Assembly (NCBI GenBank): GCA_035949375.1
Contig: DASZIG010000117.1
Span: forward strand, 1 to 64,000
Direction of reading: 5' to 3'
Origin: Gp13-AA77 sp035949375
GTDB lineage: Bacteria > Acidobacteriota > Terriglobia > UBA7540
DNA length: 64,000 bases
Under the pieces are notes generated by a model. It was not told where the DNA came from. It made no database searches and saw only the letters and a program-made list of their open reading frames with translations. Made by a program: the position numbers and the translations under genes. Numbering within the stretch: the first letter of the stretch is position 1; every line of letters begins with the position of its first letter. Shown piece by piece: positions 8,286-16,536 of this stretch.

Positions 8286-8314
8286 CTTATGAAGGATGCT
8301 CCGCGCCTTGTCAA
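8286..8314 (-). promoter_or_regulatory. Candidate promoter of the Mg-transport operon
   Basis: On the minus strand TTGACA (8314-8309) and CATAAG (8291-8286) are 17 bp apart. The -35 box is perfect and the -10 box matches 4 of 6. It lies upstream of the leader terminator. Confidence 0.5.
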
Positions 8315-8421
8315 CAAAAAAGAGTGTTAAGAATCAGCGCCCGGCATTCGGCCTTCACAAGATCCGAAACTGCGACGGCTGAGTCGTAAGTTTCCGCCAT
8401 CAAGTCTCGCCGGATCGCGGG

Positions 8422-9192
8422 CTACATCTTCATGGTCCACTTGATTCCGTTCAGAAGCATCGTCTGGTAGCGCGGATCCTTCCAGACGGCCAGTTCGTGT
8501 CCGAGCCCGGTGTAGAACACGCGGCCCTCGCCGAAGTTCCGCGTCCAAGCGAGCGGCCAGCCGTAGAAGCGCCGATGGACCCCGGATTTGTTCAGGTCCA
8601 CCGAATTGGGATCGAGGCGCAGAAGGACGTGCGAGTCCTGATACTGAAAGTCCGAGATCTGATAAATCTCGTCGGTGATCTCGAACGAAGGCGCGAGCGC
8701 GCTCACGATGGGATTGGCGGGCTCCGTCACGTCGACGGTCACCTTCTGGTGCCAGGGATGATCGTTGAAATAGCCTCCGATGAGCTGCAGGTATTCCGGC
8801 CACATGTAGAAGGTGTCGGTGGCGCTGTGGACGCCCACGAATCCGTGACCGGAACGCACGAAGTCGAGAAAGGCCTCTTTCTGCTGATTGTTCATGGGCA
8901 GCTCGCCCGTGGTGTAGAACATCACGGCGTCGAACTTCTGCAGGTTGTCTTCGGTAAACGCGCTGACGTCGTCGGTCACCGTCACATCAAACGCGCCTGA
9001 GCTCCGGCCGATTTCGGCGATGATATCGCGCGAGGGAGCGACGGTGTCGTGCTTGAACCCCGCCGAAAGCGTCATGTAGAGCAGATGCCCTTTGCGCGGC
9101 GCCTGTGGCGCGGCGCGCGGGTGCATGGGAGCGAGCACGATCACTCCGAGGGCGGCCAACAAAAAGACAGCACTACGCTTGAGGATTCTCAT
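8422..9192 (-). CDS. Secreted ThuA-domain protein (trehalose-utilisation-like)
   Basis: Protein of 256 residues with a cleavable-looking signal peptide (residues 1-29, ending ...RAAPQA) followed by a ThuA domain of the class I glutamine-amidotransferase-like fold. Recognisable blocks are GFKHDTV, FDAVMFYTTGELPM, GFVGVHSATDTFY, the HPWHQK segment and GRVFYTGLGHE. ThuA proteins are linked to carbohydrate metabolism, but the biochemical activity of most members is not established. The ATG at 9192 was chosen over a TTG at 9195 because AGGAGG lies just upstream. The DJ-1/PfpI gene lies 43 bp upstream on the same strand, so they may share a transcript. Confidence 0.88.
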   Translation of the reverse strand: MRILKRSAVFLLAALGVIVLAPMHPRAAPQAPRKGHLLYMTLSAGFKHDTVAPSRDIIAEIGRSSGAFDVTVTDDVSAFTEDNLQKFDAVMFYTTGELPMNNQQKEAFLDFVRSGHGFVGVHSATDTFYMWPEYLQLIGGYFNDHPWHQKVTVDVTEPANPIVSALAPSFEITDEIYQISDFQYQDSHVLLRLDPNSVDLNKSGVHRRFYGWPLAWTRNFGEGRVFYTGLGHELAVWKDPRYQTMLLNGIKWTMKM

Positions 9193-9238
9193 CAACCCCT
9201 CCTCGTCAATTCCAGGTTCGCTCCGGGCAGCAAAGCTG

Positions 9239-9787
9239 CTACCGGAGGGCCCCGGCGGTCACGGGCTGGCCCACCAGCGCCTTTCGGATTTCCCGGCAGA
9301 AGGCCGGTAGATCGGCCGGCATGCGCGACGTGATCAAGTTGCCGTCCACCACCACTTCCTGGTCCACGTACTCTCCGCCGGCGTTGATCACGTCATCTTT
9401 GATGGCGCGATAACAGGTCACGCGGCGCCCGCGCGCAAGCCCGGCCGAGGCCAGCATCCACCCCGCGTGGCAAATGGCCCCAACCACCTTGCCCGCGGCG
9501 TGCATCTCGCGCACGAAGGCCACCATACGCGCATCCTGGCGCAGCGCCTCCGGAGCCCATCCGCCGGGAATCACGACCGCGTCGAAATCAGCGGCACGCG
9601 CGTCCGCGATGGCCTCATCCGAGACGACGGGATAGCCTTTCTTGCTCAAGTAAGTCTGCGCAACTTCGGTGCCCACCGTGACCGTTTCAGCGCCGTCCTC
9701 GCGGAAACGAAACAAAGGGTACCAGACTTCGAGTTCCTGATAGTGGTCAGCCACCAGGACCGCGATTCTTCGTCCTTCCAATTCCAT
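9239..9787 (-). CDS. DJ-1/PfpI family protein (glyoxalase/deglycase- or protease-like)
   Basis: Class I glutamine-amidotransferase-like protein of 182 residues, covering the single DJ-1/PfpI domain. The nucleophile elbow AICHAGWM places the reactive cysteine at Cys106 with His107 next to it. The QELE segment supplies the conserved glutamate (about Glu18) and DAVVIPGGWAP forms the preceding strand and loop. Members have been described as proteases, glyoxalases or protein deglycases; the substrate here is unknown. The start is set by AGGAGG four bases before the ATG at 9787. No signal peptide is seen, so it is cytoplasmic. Confidence 0.9.
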   Translation of the reverse strand: MELEGRRIAVLVADHYQELEVWYPLFRFREDGAETVTVGTEVAQTYLSKKGYPVVSDEAIADARAADFDAVVIPGGWAPEALRQDARMVAFVREMHAAGKVVGAICHAGWMLASAGLARGRRVTCYRAIKDDVINAGGEYVDQEVVVDGNLITSRMPADLPAFCREIRKALVGQPVTAGALR

Positions 9788-9960
9788 GCAGCCTCCTATG
9801 GAGCCAGCCGCCATCTTAACTCCGGAACCACGACCTTCGAAAGCGAGATCCTACGAGATCGGTGCAGCGGGTCAGGTCAAGGTAAAGGCGCTTCCGAGTG
9901 ATGCCATGACGGCGAAAATAGCGCACCCATGCGCGGCGCTTTCCCGTGGCCGCGCCGCTC

Positions 9961-10440
9961 TCACTGGTCCGAAGGCTTCGGGGGCGGGACGTCACGGTCA
10001 ATCTGCTGCTTGAAACGCCAGAGCACCTTGAGGGTGATGAAGTTCAACACGCTCAAGATGACCGCGACCTCGTAGCGTCCCATGGCCACGGCGGCGCCCA
10101 CCACGCCGGTGCTCCAGATGCTTGCCGCTGTCGCGGTACCCTTGACCGTGGCGCCCTCTTTGAGGATCGCGCCTCCGCCCACAAAGCCGATGCCCGCGAT
10201 CATCCCTTGCAGCACGCGAGACTGGCTGGCCGCATCGCCGCCCACAACCAGCAGCAGATACCCGCAACTGGCCATGGCGACGATGGGAAAGGTCCGCACG
10301 CCGACGCTGTGCGCTTCGCGCTCGCGCTCCCAGCCTACCGGCAGGGTGAGCAGGTAGGCTACAACGATCTTCACAAGGGACGTCCAGGCTTGAGACAGGT
10401 CGAAGCCGAGAAGGGCGTGTGGCGGCATGGGGGACGGCAT
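9961..10440 (-). CDS. MgtC/SapB family membrane protein
   Basis: Membrane protein of 159 residues carrying the MgtC N-terminal hydrophobic domain: the VGWEREREAHSVGVRTF motif of the first cytoplasmic loop, then MIAGIGFVGGGAILKEG and TAASIWSTGVVGAAVAMG. MgtC proteins help bacteria grow at low Mg2+ and, in pathogens, modulate the F-type ATP synthase; they are not themselves proven Mg2+ importers. The C-terminal soluble domain of Salmonella MgtC is missing, as in many short homologues. GAGGAG precedes the ATG at 10440. It is co-oriented with the candidate Mg-transport operon 1.9 kb downstream. Confidence 0.88.
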   Translation of the reverse strand: MPSPMPPHALLGFDLSQAWTSLVKIVVAYLLTLPVGWEREREAHSVGVRTFPIVAMASCGYLLLVVGGDAASQSRVLQGMIAGIGFVGGGAILKEGATVKGTATAASIWSTGVVGAAVAMGRYEVAVILSVLNFITLKVLWRFKQQIDRDVPPPKPSDQ

Positions 10441-10492
10441 CAAGTCTCCTCAGTGCACAGGTCTGTGCGCTCCGTGCCAAACAATGAGTTCG

Positions 10493-10523
10493 AACTAAAA
10501 CGGGCAGGCACGCGAACCTGCCC
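10493..10523 (-). terminator. Intrinsic terminator after serA
   Basis: On the minus strand GGGCAGG (10523-10517) pairs with CCTGCCC (10508-10502) over an 8-nt loop and is followed by GTTTTAGTT. It starts at the serA stop codon. The sequence also belongs to the GGGCAGG palindrome family seen elsewhere in the window. Confidence 0.65.
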
Positions 10524-12131
10524 CTACTCCATCTCTACCAGTTGCGCGCTACGAATGGCGGGAATGGCCCGAAGCTCGGCCAGCGTTTCCGGAGGCACAC
10601 TGTGGTCCACATTGACCAGCCCGATGGCTTCGTGCGATTCCGCGTCGCGGCCGAGCGCGAAGCTGCCGATATTGATTTTGCGCTCGCCGAGCAGCGTTCC
10701 CACGCGGCCGATCACGCCCGGGACATCCTGGTTCTGGATGACGAGGATCACGCCCCGCAGCGGCGCTTCCACGTCCACTTCATTCAACCCCAGGATGCGC
10801 ATCGAGTCGCGCAAGCCTACCGCGCCCAGGACGGAAACGGTCCCGGCGGCCCCGCGCAAGGCCACGCCGAGCGAGTTTGAGGCCGTGGCGCGCCGGGCAC
10901 TGCGGACCTCCGTCACTTCCAGGCCGCGGCTCTCGGCCAGGCTGCCCGCGTTCACAAAATTGACCTCCTCCTCGGAGAGCGTGCGGCGCAGCACGCCGGT
11001 CAATACGGCGCTCTTGACGAGGTGCGTGTTCAGGTTGGCGAGCCCGCCATCGTAACTGATGCGAAGCTCCTCGAGCGGCCCGCCGGAGATCTGAACCAGA
11101 AACGTTCCGAGGCGCTCGCCGAGCTCGAGGTAAGGGCGGAGCCGCCGGTATTCTTCGGCCGAGACCGGCGGCAGGTTCACGGCGTTGCGCACCACGCCTT
11201 CCCGCAGGTAGTCGCGCACCTGCTCGGCGATGCGGATGCCGACGATCTCCTGCGCTTCCTCGGTGGAGCCGGCGATGTGAGGCGTGGCGATCACGTTCGG
11301 ATGGGCGACCAGCGCCGAGTCTTTGGGAGGCTCGACCTCGAAAACGTCAAGACCCGCGCCGCCCACGTGTCCGCTCTGAAGAGCTTCGAGCAGCGCCGCC
11401 TCGTCCACGAGCTCGCCGCGCGCGCAATTGACAATGCGTACGCCGGGACGCGCTGCCGCCAGGGTCTTGGCGTTCACCAGGTGCCGGCTTTCGGCGGTGG
11501 CCGAAGCGTGCAGGCTGACAAAATCGCTCGAAGCGAGCAGTTCTTCGAGCGACGTCACCAGCTTGACGCTATGATCGGCGGCCAGGCGCGGCGCGATGTG
11601 CGGATCGTAGGCGGAGACTTCCATCTCGAGCGCCTTTGCCAGGCGCGCCACCTCGGCGCCGACGCGGCCAAATCCGACGAGACCCAGAGCCTTGCCGCGC
11701 AGTTCCTGGCCGAGGAATGCCTTCTTCTCCCACCGGCCCTGCTTCAAGGAAACGTCGGCCTGCGGAATGCGCCGGGCCAGAGCCAGCATCAGCGCCAGCG
11801 TATGCTCGGCGACGCTCTCGGCATTGCCGCCCGGAGTGTTCATGACCACCACTCCCTTGAGCGTGGCGGCGTCCAGATCCACGTTGTCCACACCTACCCC
11901 GGCCCGGCCAATTACCCGCAGGCGGGCGGCATGCTCAAGCAGTCCGGCGGTGACCTTGGTGGCGCTGCGCACAACCAGCGCTTCGGCGCTGCGGATCTCG
12001 TCCACCAGACGCTGCTTGCGCGTGGCTGCGTCGCCTTTCTCGTGACCCAAGTCTACGACCTGCCACGATGGGTCCGCCCGCAGCACCTCAATGGCCTTCT
12101 CAGAAACGTCATCGGCAATCACGATCTTCAC
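10524..12131 (-). CDS. serA: D-3-phosphoglycerate dehydrogenase, long form with ACT domain
   Basis: Oxidises 3-phosphoglycerate to 3-phosphohydroxypyruvate with NAD+, the first step of serine synthesis. The 535-residue length fits the long class, with substrate and nucleotide domains (1-315), an intervening ASB domain and a C-terminal ACT domain (about 460-535) for serine feedback. Visible motifs are the Rossmann loop GFGRVGAEVA, NCARGELVDE with the substrate arginine, and the catalytic His in TPHIAGSTEEA. A class-V aminotransferase, the likely next pathway step, lies upstream on the same strand beyond a 252-bp repeat-rich gap. The terminator follows the stop directly. Confidence 0.95.
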   Translation of the reverse strand: MKIVIADDVSEKAIEVLRADPSWQVVDLGHEKGDAATRKQRLVDEIRSAEALVVRSATKVTAGLLEHAARLRVIGRAGVGVDNVDLDAATLKGVVVMNTPGGNAESVAEHTLALMLALARRIPQADVSLKQGRWEKKAFLGQELRGKALGLVGFGRVGAEVARLAKALEMEVSAYDPHIAPRLAADHSVKLVTSLEELLASSDFVSLHASATAESRHLVNAKTLAAARPGVRIVNCARGELVDEAALLEALQSGHVGGAGLDVFEVEPPKDSALVAHPNVIATPHIAGSTEEAQEIVGIRIAEQVRDYLREGVVRNAVNLPPVSAEEYRRLRPYLELGERLGTFLVQISGGPLEELRISYDGGLANLNTHLVKSAVLTGVLRRTLSEEEVNFVNAGSLAESRGLEVTEVRSARRATASNSLGVALRGAAGTVSVLGAVGLRDSMRILGLNEVDVEAPLRGVILVIQNQDVPGVIGRVGTLLGERKINIGSFALGRDAESHEAIGLVNVDHSVPPETLAELRAIPAIRSAQLVEME

Positions 12132-12210
12132 GGCGCTCTCCGATCCTTATTGGCCCTCTTTTGTGTTGCTGACCGCCAAATTCGAGCCTTGTAATAGGGG
12201 TTAAGTTTTT

Positions 12211-12326
12211 TATCTTCAGCTACCTAACGGCTTTAATCGTGTAAGTGTCTTATTCTTCAATGATATAACGGCTTTCAGGGAATATGGAAAACAGAAGCGC
12301 TTTGTTTTCAGCAACCTAACGGCTTC
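12211..12326. repeat. Three copies of an AACGGCTT-type element
   Basis: Copies at 12211-12235, 12251-12276 and 12301-12326 share the form TTCA(g/a)..A...TAACGGCTT, spaced 40-50 bp apart in an A/T-rich stretch. A fourth copy lies at 48594-48626. They occupy the gap between serA and the aminotransferase gene, upstream of serA. Function is unknown. Confidence 0.6.
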
Positions 12327-12383
12327 GTTCGTAACGTTTTTAAATTTTCGCGCCGGGCGTCCCGTCAGGCTTGGTTTTCCCTC

Positions 12384-13541
12384 CTATCCCTGACGCTGCA
12401 AGTAGACCTCTTCGGCGGCGCGGACGCCGGCGCCCAGTTCGATTTTGTGTCCGAGCTTGACCAGAGAGATCTCAAGCGCGGTGACGATCGAGGCGAGGTC
12501 GAGGAAGTCGTAGTAGCCGAGGTGCGCCAGCCGGAAAATCTTGCCCTTCATCGATCCCTGGCCGTTGGTGATGATGGCGCCAAACCGCGAGCGAATCTCC
12601 TTGACGATCAGGCCTGAATCCATGCCGTCCGGAGCGCAGATGGCCGTGACGGCGTTCGCGGGATTTGACTCGGCGAAGAGTTTCAGCCCGAGCGCCGTTC
12701 CCGCGGCGCGCGCCGCCTCCGCCAGAAGCGCGGCATTCCCGATCAGGTTCTCGCGTCCGACCTCGCGGATGTACTGCAGCGTGGCGTGCAACGCCACGAT
12801 CAGCGTGGTGGCCGGGGTGAAGCTTGACTCGCCCCCCGCCAGATTCTTGCGCTCCTTGGCGTAGTCGAAATAAAAGCGCGGCAGCTTGGCTTGCGCGATC
12901 TGCTTCCAGGCCTTTTCGCTGACGCTCGCGAAGGCAAGGCCGGGGGGTACCATGGTCGCCTTTTGGGAACCGCCGATCACGACGTCAAGGCCCCACTCGT
13001 CCGGGTGCAGATCGGTGGTGCCGAGGCCGGTGATGGCGTCCACCACAAGGCACGTCTCGGGATACTGCTTCACCTGCTCCCCGAGCGCCTGCACGTCATG
13101 CCGCACCCCGGTGGAACTCTCGGTGGCCTGAATGAAGACGGCGCGAAACGGGCCGTTGCTCTTGAGCTTTGCGGTCATCTCGCCGATCGGCAGGGTTTGG
13201 CCGTAAGGTACTTCGACCGTGACCGCTTCAATGCCGAAGGCTTTGGCCAATTGGCCCCAGCGCTCGCCGAACTTGCCCGCGGTGCCGATCAGGATTCGAT
13301 CGCCGGGCGATAGCAGGTTCGAGACGGCGCCTTCCATGGCGCCCGTGCCCGAGCTCGAGAAAATAAGTACGTCGTTCCGGGAGTTGTAGTAGTACCGCAG
13401 GTTTTCGAGCGTCTCTTTCAGCAGCCGCCGGAAGCCTTCGGTGCGATGGTGCAGGGTGGCGGTCAGGGTCCGCGCCTGTCCTTCCATCAGCAAGGGCGTG
13501 GGTCCGGGTGTGTAAAGCCGTTCCTTGATAATTCCAGCCAT
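12384..13541 (-). CDS. Class V aminotransferase (serine-pyruvate / alanine-glyoxylate type)
   Basis: PLP-dependent aminotransferase of 385 residues. It opens with the family signature LYTPGPTPL, carries the phosphate-binding SSSGTGAMEGA loop, and has the Schiff-base lysine in GGSQKATMVPPG. Annotated members act as serine-glyoxylate, alanine-glyoxylate or aspartate aminotransferases. Because serA follows and no canonical serC is visible, it may aminate 3-phosphohydroxypyruvate or its dephosphorylated form in serine synthesis; this is an inference from context. AAAGG upstream of the ATG supports the start. It may be co-transcribed with the TPR gene 29 bp upstream. Confidence 0.88.
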   Translation of the reverse strand: MAGIIKERLYTPGPTPLLMEGQARTLTATLHHRTEGFRRLLKETLENLRYYYNSRNDVLIFSSSGTGAMEGAVSNLLSPGDRILIGTAGKFGERWGQLAKAFGIEAVTVEVPYGQTLPIGEMTAKLKSNGPFRAVFIQATESSTGVRHDVQALGEQVKQYPETCLVVDAITGLGTTDLHPDEWGLDVVIGGSQKATMVPPGLAFASVSEKAWKQIAQAKLPRFYFDYAKERKNLAGGESSFTPATTLIVALHATLQYIREVGRENLIGNAALLAEAARAAGTALGLKLFAESNPANAVTAICAPDGMDSGLIVKEIRSRFGAIITNGQGSMKGKIFRLAHLGYYDFLDLASIVTALEISLVKLGHKIELGAGVRAAEEVYLQRQG

Positions 13542-13570
13542 GATTTTCCTTTCACCTCGATGGGATCTGG

Positions 13571-14776
13571 TTACTGCGATTCGCGCGCCAGGTCGGGCTC
13601 GGGCGTATTGGCGCCGCTGATCTGCCGCTCCAGCCGGTCGCGCACCGCCTTTTGCAGCGCGGCGGCTTTGTCGAACTCCGTTTGCGCGTCCGGGCGGCGT
13701 CCGAGACGCTCGAAGACCTGTCCGCGCAGGTAGTGAACGCTTGCGCTGTCGGGATCGAGCGTATTGGCGCGATCGAGAGCTCCGAGCGCCTCCGAATACC
13801 TGCCCTGGCGCTCGTCGACCTTCGCCAGGCCGTAATAGGAACTGGCAAGGCGCGGGTCGAGCCTGAGAGCCTGCTTGAAATACCGGGCCGCATCCTCGGG
13901 CTGCTGAAGCTCGGTTGAAACCGCGCCCAACTCGTCAAAGTTGAAAGCCACGTCCGGCTCGATCGCCGCATCTTTCAGGAATTCAGCCTTGGCGCGGTCG
14001 AACTGGTGCAGCTTCCGGTAGGTCACGCCGGCGTAATAATGCACAAACGGCAACTTGGGATTCATTTGAGCGGCGCGCTCGAATTCAACCGCCGCCTTCC
14101 CGTTCTCAAGCCGAGTGAGATCCGCCTTGCCCATCAGCAGATGAAGTTCGGCGCTGCTCTGGCCCACTTCCGCCAGGCGCCCGAGCGCCCGGTTTTGCAG
14201 ATCCGTAAGATTCGCCTTCTCGGCGGCGACTCCTAGTACATAAAGATAATTCATTTCGCCGGATTCCTGTGGCCAAATCGCTTCAAGCGTGTGCGCCGCG
14301 CGAGCGTCCTGATCGGTGAAGAAGTAGCACAGGCCGAGCAGATAATGGGCCTGGACCGAGTCCGGCTGATCTTGCACCACCGATTCCAGAGGCGGGATGG
14401 CAGCCCCGAAGTCGTTTTGCCGGTAGTACGCGAGGCCGATGTTCAAGCGAATGCCGGGCACGCCCGGTGCGAGCGCCTGCGCTTTACGCAGCATTTCAAG
14501 AGCCTCAGGCCAGCGCCGACGCCGCATCTCGACCACGCCCAGATTCGCGAGCGCGCCCACATCATCGGCATTGGCGGCCAGAACCGCGCGAAAGTCCGCT
14601 TCGGCGGCGGCGAGGTCCCCGTCTTTGAGGGCTTTCTCCCCGGCCACAAAACGCTCCTGCACGCTTGCGGGGGAGCCGCCTTGCGCGTCTTGGGACGAAG
14701 CCAACCCGCCAAGGGGTCCGAAGCCCGCGAGAAGCAGCACGATGGTCAGCGGCGTTCGGCGCCTGAGGCATTTCAT
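13571..14776 (-). CDS. Secreted tetratricopeptide-repeat protein
   Basis: Protein of about 401 residues with a signal peptide (MKCLRRRTPLTIVLLLAGFG...) and around ten TPR units from residue 40 to the end. The alternation is typical: AEADFRAVLAANADDVGALANLG, AIPPLESVVQDQPDSV and YFKQALRLDPRLASSYYGLA are three of the units. TPR arrays mediate protein-protein contacts; no catalytic domain is attached. The frame is open further upstream to 14836, but only the ATG at 14776 places a signal peptide at the N-terminus. Its 3' end lies 29 bp from the aminotransferase start, suggesting one transcript without giving a functional link. Confidence 0.85.
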   Translation of the reverse strand: MKCLRRRTPLTIVLLLAGFGPLGGLASSQDAQGGSPASVQERFVAGEKALKDGDLAAAEADFRAVLAANADDVGALANLGVVEMRRRRWPEALEMLRKAQALAPGVPGIRLNIGLAYYRQNDFGAAIPPLESVVQDQPDSVQAHYLLGLCYFFTDQDARAAHTLEAIWPQESGEMNYLYVLGVAAEKANLTDLQNRALGRLAEVGQSSAELHLLMGKADLTRLENGKAAVEFERAAQMNPKLPFVHYYAGVTYRKLHQFDRAKAEFLKDAAIEPDVAFNFDELGAVSTELQQPEDAARYFKQALRLDPRLASSYYGLAKVDERQGRYSEALGALDRANTLDPDSASVHYLRGQVFERLGRRPDAQTEFDKAAALQKAVRDRLERQISGANTPEPDLARESQ

Positions 14777-15069
14777 GAGAATGCGAATTGCGGAGCGGCA
14801 GTCAGAGTCCCCGAAGGCAACCCTACCCTCCAGCATATGCCCCGCGGGCGTCCCGGCGCTACGCCGTCATCTCGGCGTCATTGCTCGCGGCATCCCCGAC
14901 GAGACATCACCCGCGAAACCGGCCTCAATCTTTCGGTGGCGTGCTAATTTCCAGTGCCTGTGTTGCAGGCTGCCAGCCTGCATTACCAAATGAAGGTGGC
15001 AGGCCGGATGCCGGCACCACACGCTCGCACAGACCCGAAATCAGAACACCTGCAAATTTCTCTTTGATC
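14777..15069. other. Divergent intergenic region with GC-rich palindromic repeats
   Basis: Gene-free spacer between the TPR gene (-) and the ROK regulator (+). Around 14956-15022 there are short palindromes (GCAGGCTGCCAGCCTGC, GGCAGGCCGG...CCGGCACC) of the kind found in the other intergenic repeats of this window. I see no convincing promoter for the TPR gene and no small gene. Confidence 0.5.
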
Positions 15070-15098
15070 TTGACGCACTTTCTTAAATCCCTTAACTT
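15070..15098 (+). promoter_or_regulatory. Candidate promoter of the ROK regulator with operator half-site
   Basis: TTGACG (15070-15075) and TAACTT (15093-15098) are 17 bp apart; the -10 box is weak. The spacer holds CTTTCTTAA (15078-15086), which also begins the palindrome in the promoter of the downstream receptor gene. Confidence 0.35.
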
Positions 15099-15110
15099 AG
15101 TCCCACTCAA

Positions 15111-16502
15111 GTGATGGCGCCCGACACCATGAAGCTGCCGGCCAACACGCGCGAGGGTGGATTCGGCTGGGATGAGTTCAACGGCGCGACGGCTCCGGGC
15201 CGGCCCAAGATGCTGCGGGAAGTAAACGCCCGCCGGGTGCTCACGCTGCTCCGCCAGCAGGGCCCATGCTCTCGCGCCGACCTGGCGCGGATTTCCGGAC
15301 TGAGCGCGCCCACCATATCGAGCGGTGTGGCCTACCTGGATAAGCGACGATTGATCGAGTCCATGGGGCTGGGCTCGTCGAATGGTGGACGGCCGCCCAA
15401 GTTGCTGCGCTTTAATGCACAGGCAGGCTACGTGGCCGGCGCGGACGTGGGCACCTCGCTCGTGCGGGTGGCGCTCGCGGACCTGAACGGTACACTGATC
15501 GGCGAATGGCAGGCGAGCACGAAGAATCATACGCGGCCGGAGCGGGTTTCGAGCCTGATTGCCGACAGCATCCGCAAGCTGCAGGAACGCCACAAGATCA
15601 AGCCGAAGAGACTGCTGACGCTCGCCGCGGGCGTTCCGGGCATCACCGACACGCGCGCCGGAGTGGTGCTCTCCGCGCCGAATCTTTCCTCCGGCTGGCG
15701 TTCCATACCGCTGCGCCAGATGCTCGAAAAGGAGACCGGAATTCCGACGGTGGTCGAGAACGACGTGAACCTGGCGGCGATCGGCGAGAGTTGGCGCGGA
15801 ACCGCGCAGGGCGTGGCGAATTTCGTTTTCTTGACGATCGGCACGGGAGTTGGCGCCGGGATTTTCGTGGATGGCCGTCTCTATCGCGGCGCGGATTGGG
15901 CGGCGGGCGAGATCGGCTATCTCTACGTCCCGGGCACAGCCGAGACGCCGCTCGCGATCCGGCGTCCCGGATCGCTCGAAGAGTCGATTGCGGAGGGGGG
16001 AATCCGGCGGGCCTGGCAAAGGCTGACGAACGGGAATCGGCGTCACAATATTCCGGCGGAGCGCGAATTGGCCGCAACCGAGATTCTGGATCTCGCGGAA
16101 CGAGACGACCGCCGGGCGCGCGCCGTATTGCAGCGCACGGCGCGCATTCTGGCGGACGCCATCACCAACGTCTGCGTTATTTTGAATTGCTCGCTGGTCG
16201 TTTTCGGAGGACGGGTGGGCTCAAACGCCGCATTGTTTGAGGCTACGCGCCGCATCGTCCAGCGCAATGAGTACTACCGCCCGCGCCTGGCCCTGAGCGC
16301 GCTCGGACCCAAGGCTCCATTGCAGGGCGCCATTTGGCTGGCGCTGGCCGGCGCCGAAGACCATCTTCTTCCGTCCGCTTTCGCGGCGCCGCTCACCTCC
16401 GCTCACGGCACGTACCCCGGATTGCTTCGCGGGACTGCGCTTCAGGCCGAACAAAGCCGGACAGCCGGGGCGTCGGCCGCCGGTTCCTCAGAAACGAGTT
16501 GA
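15111..16502 (+). CDS. ROK family transcriptional regulator (NagC/XylR type)
   Basis: Protein of up to 463 residues. An N-terminal winged helix (about 30-95: LLRQQGPCSRADLARISGLS, APTISSGVAYL) is fused to a ROK sugar-kinase-like domain (from about 103). The ROK domain has the phosphate-loop-like segment GADVGTSLVRVALAD and the acidic VENDVNLAAIGE block. ROK repressors bind a sugar or sugar phosphate and release DNA. The usual ROK CxCGxxGC zinc motif is absent: the corresponding region reads GAGIFVDGRLYRGADWAAGEIG and the segment after it has no cysteine pair. GTG 15111, ATG 15114 and ATG 15129 are all possible starts and no ribosome-binding site distinguishes them. The receptor gene follows 188 bp later. 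Confidence 0.88.
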   Translation: MMAPDTMKLPANTREGGFGWDEFNGATAPGRPKMLREVNARRVLTLLRQQGPCSRADLARISGLSAPTISSGVAYLDKRRLIESMGLGSSNGGRPPKLLRFNAQAGYVAGADVGTSLVRVALADLNGTLIGEWQASTKNHTRPERVSSLIADSIRKLQERHKIKPKRLLTLAAGVPGITDTRAGVVLSAPNLSSGWRSIPLRQMLEKETGIPTVVENDVNLAAIGESWRGTAQGVANFVFLTIGTGVGAGIFVDGRLYRGADWAAGEIGYLYVPGTAETPLAIRRPGSLEESIAEGGIRRAWQRLTNGNRRHNIPAERELAATEILDLAERDDRRARAVLQRTARILADAITNVCVILNCSLVVFGGRVGSNAALFEATRRIVQRNEYYRPRLALSALGPKAPLQGAIWLALAGAEDHLLPSAFAAPLTSAHGTYPGLLRGTALQAEQSRTAGASAAGSSETS

Positions 16503-16528
16503 CAACGCCGAAATCCCGATGGTACAAG
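16499..16528 (+). promoter_or_regulatory. Candidate promoter of the TonB-dependent receptor gene
   Basis: TTGACA (16499-16504) and TACAAG (16523-16528) are 18 bp apart. The -35 box overlaps the stop codon of the ROK gene, so the receptor has its own promoter rather than depending on read-through. Confidence 0.55.
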
Positions 16529-16536
16529 AGAGGCTG

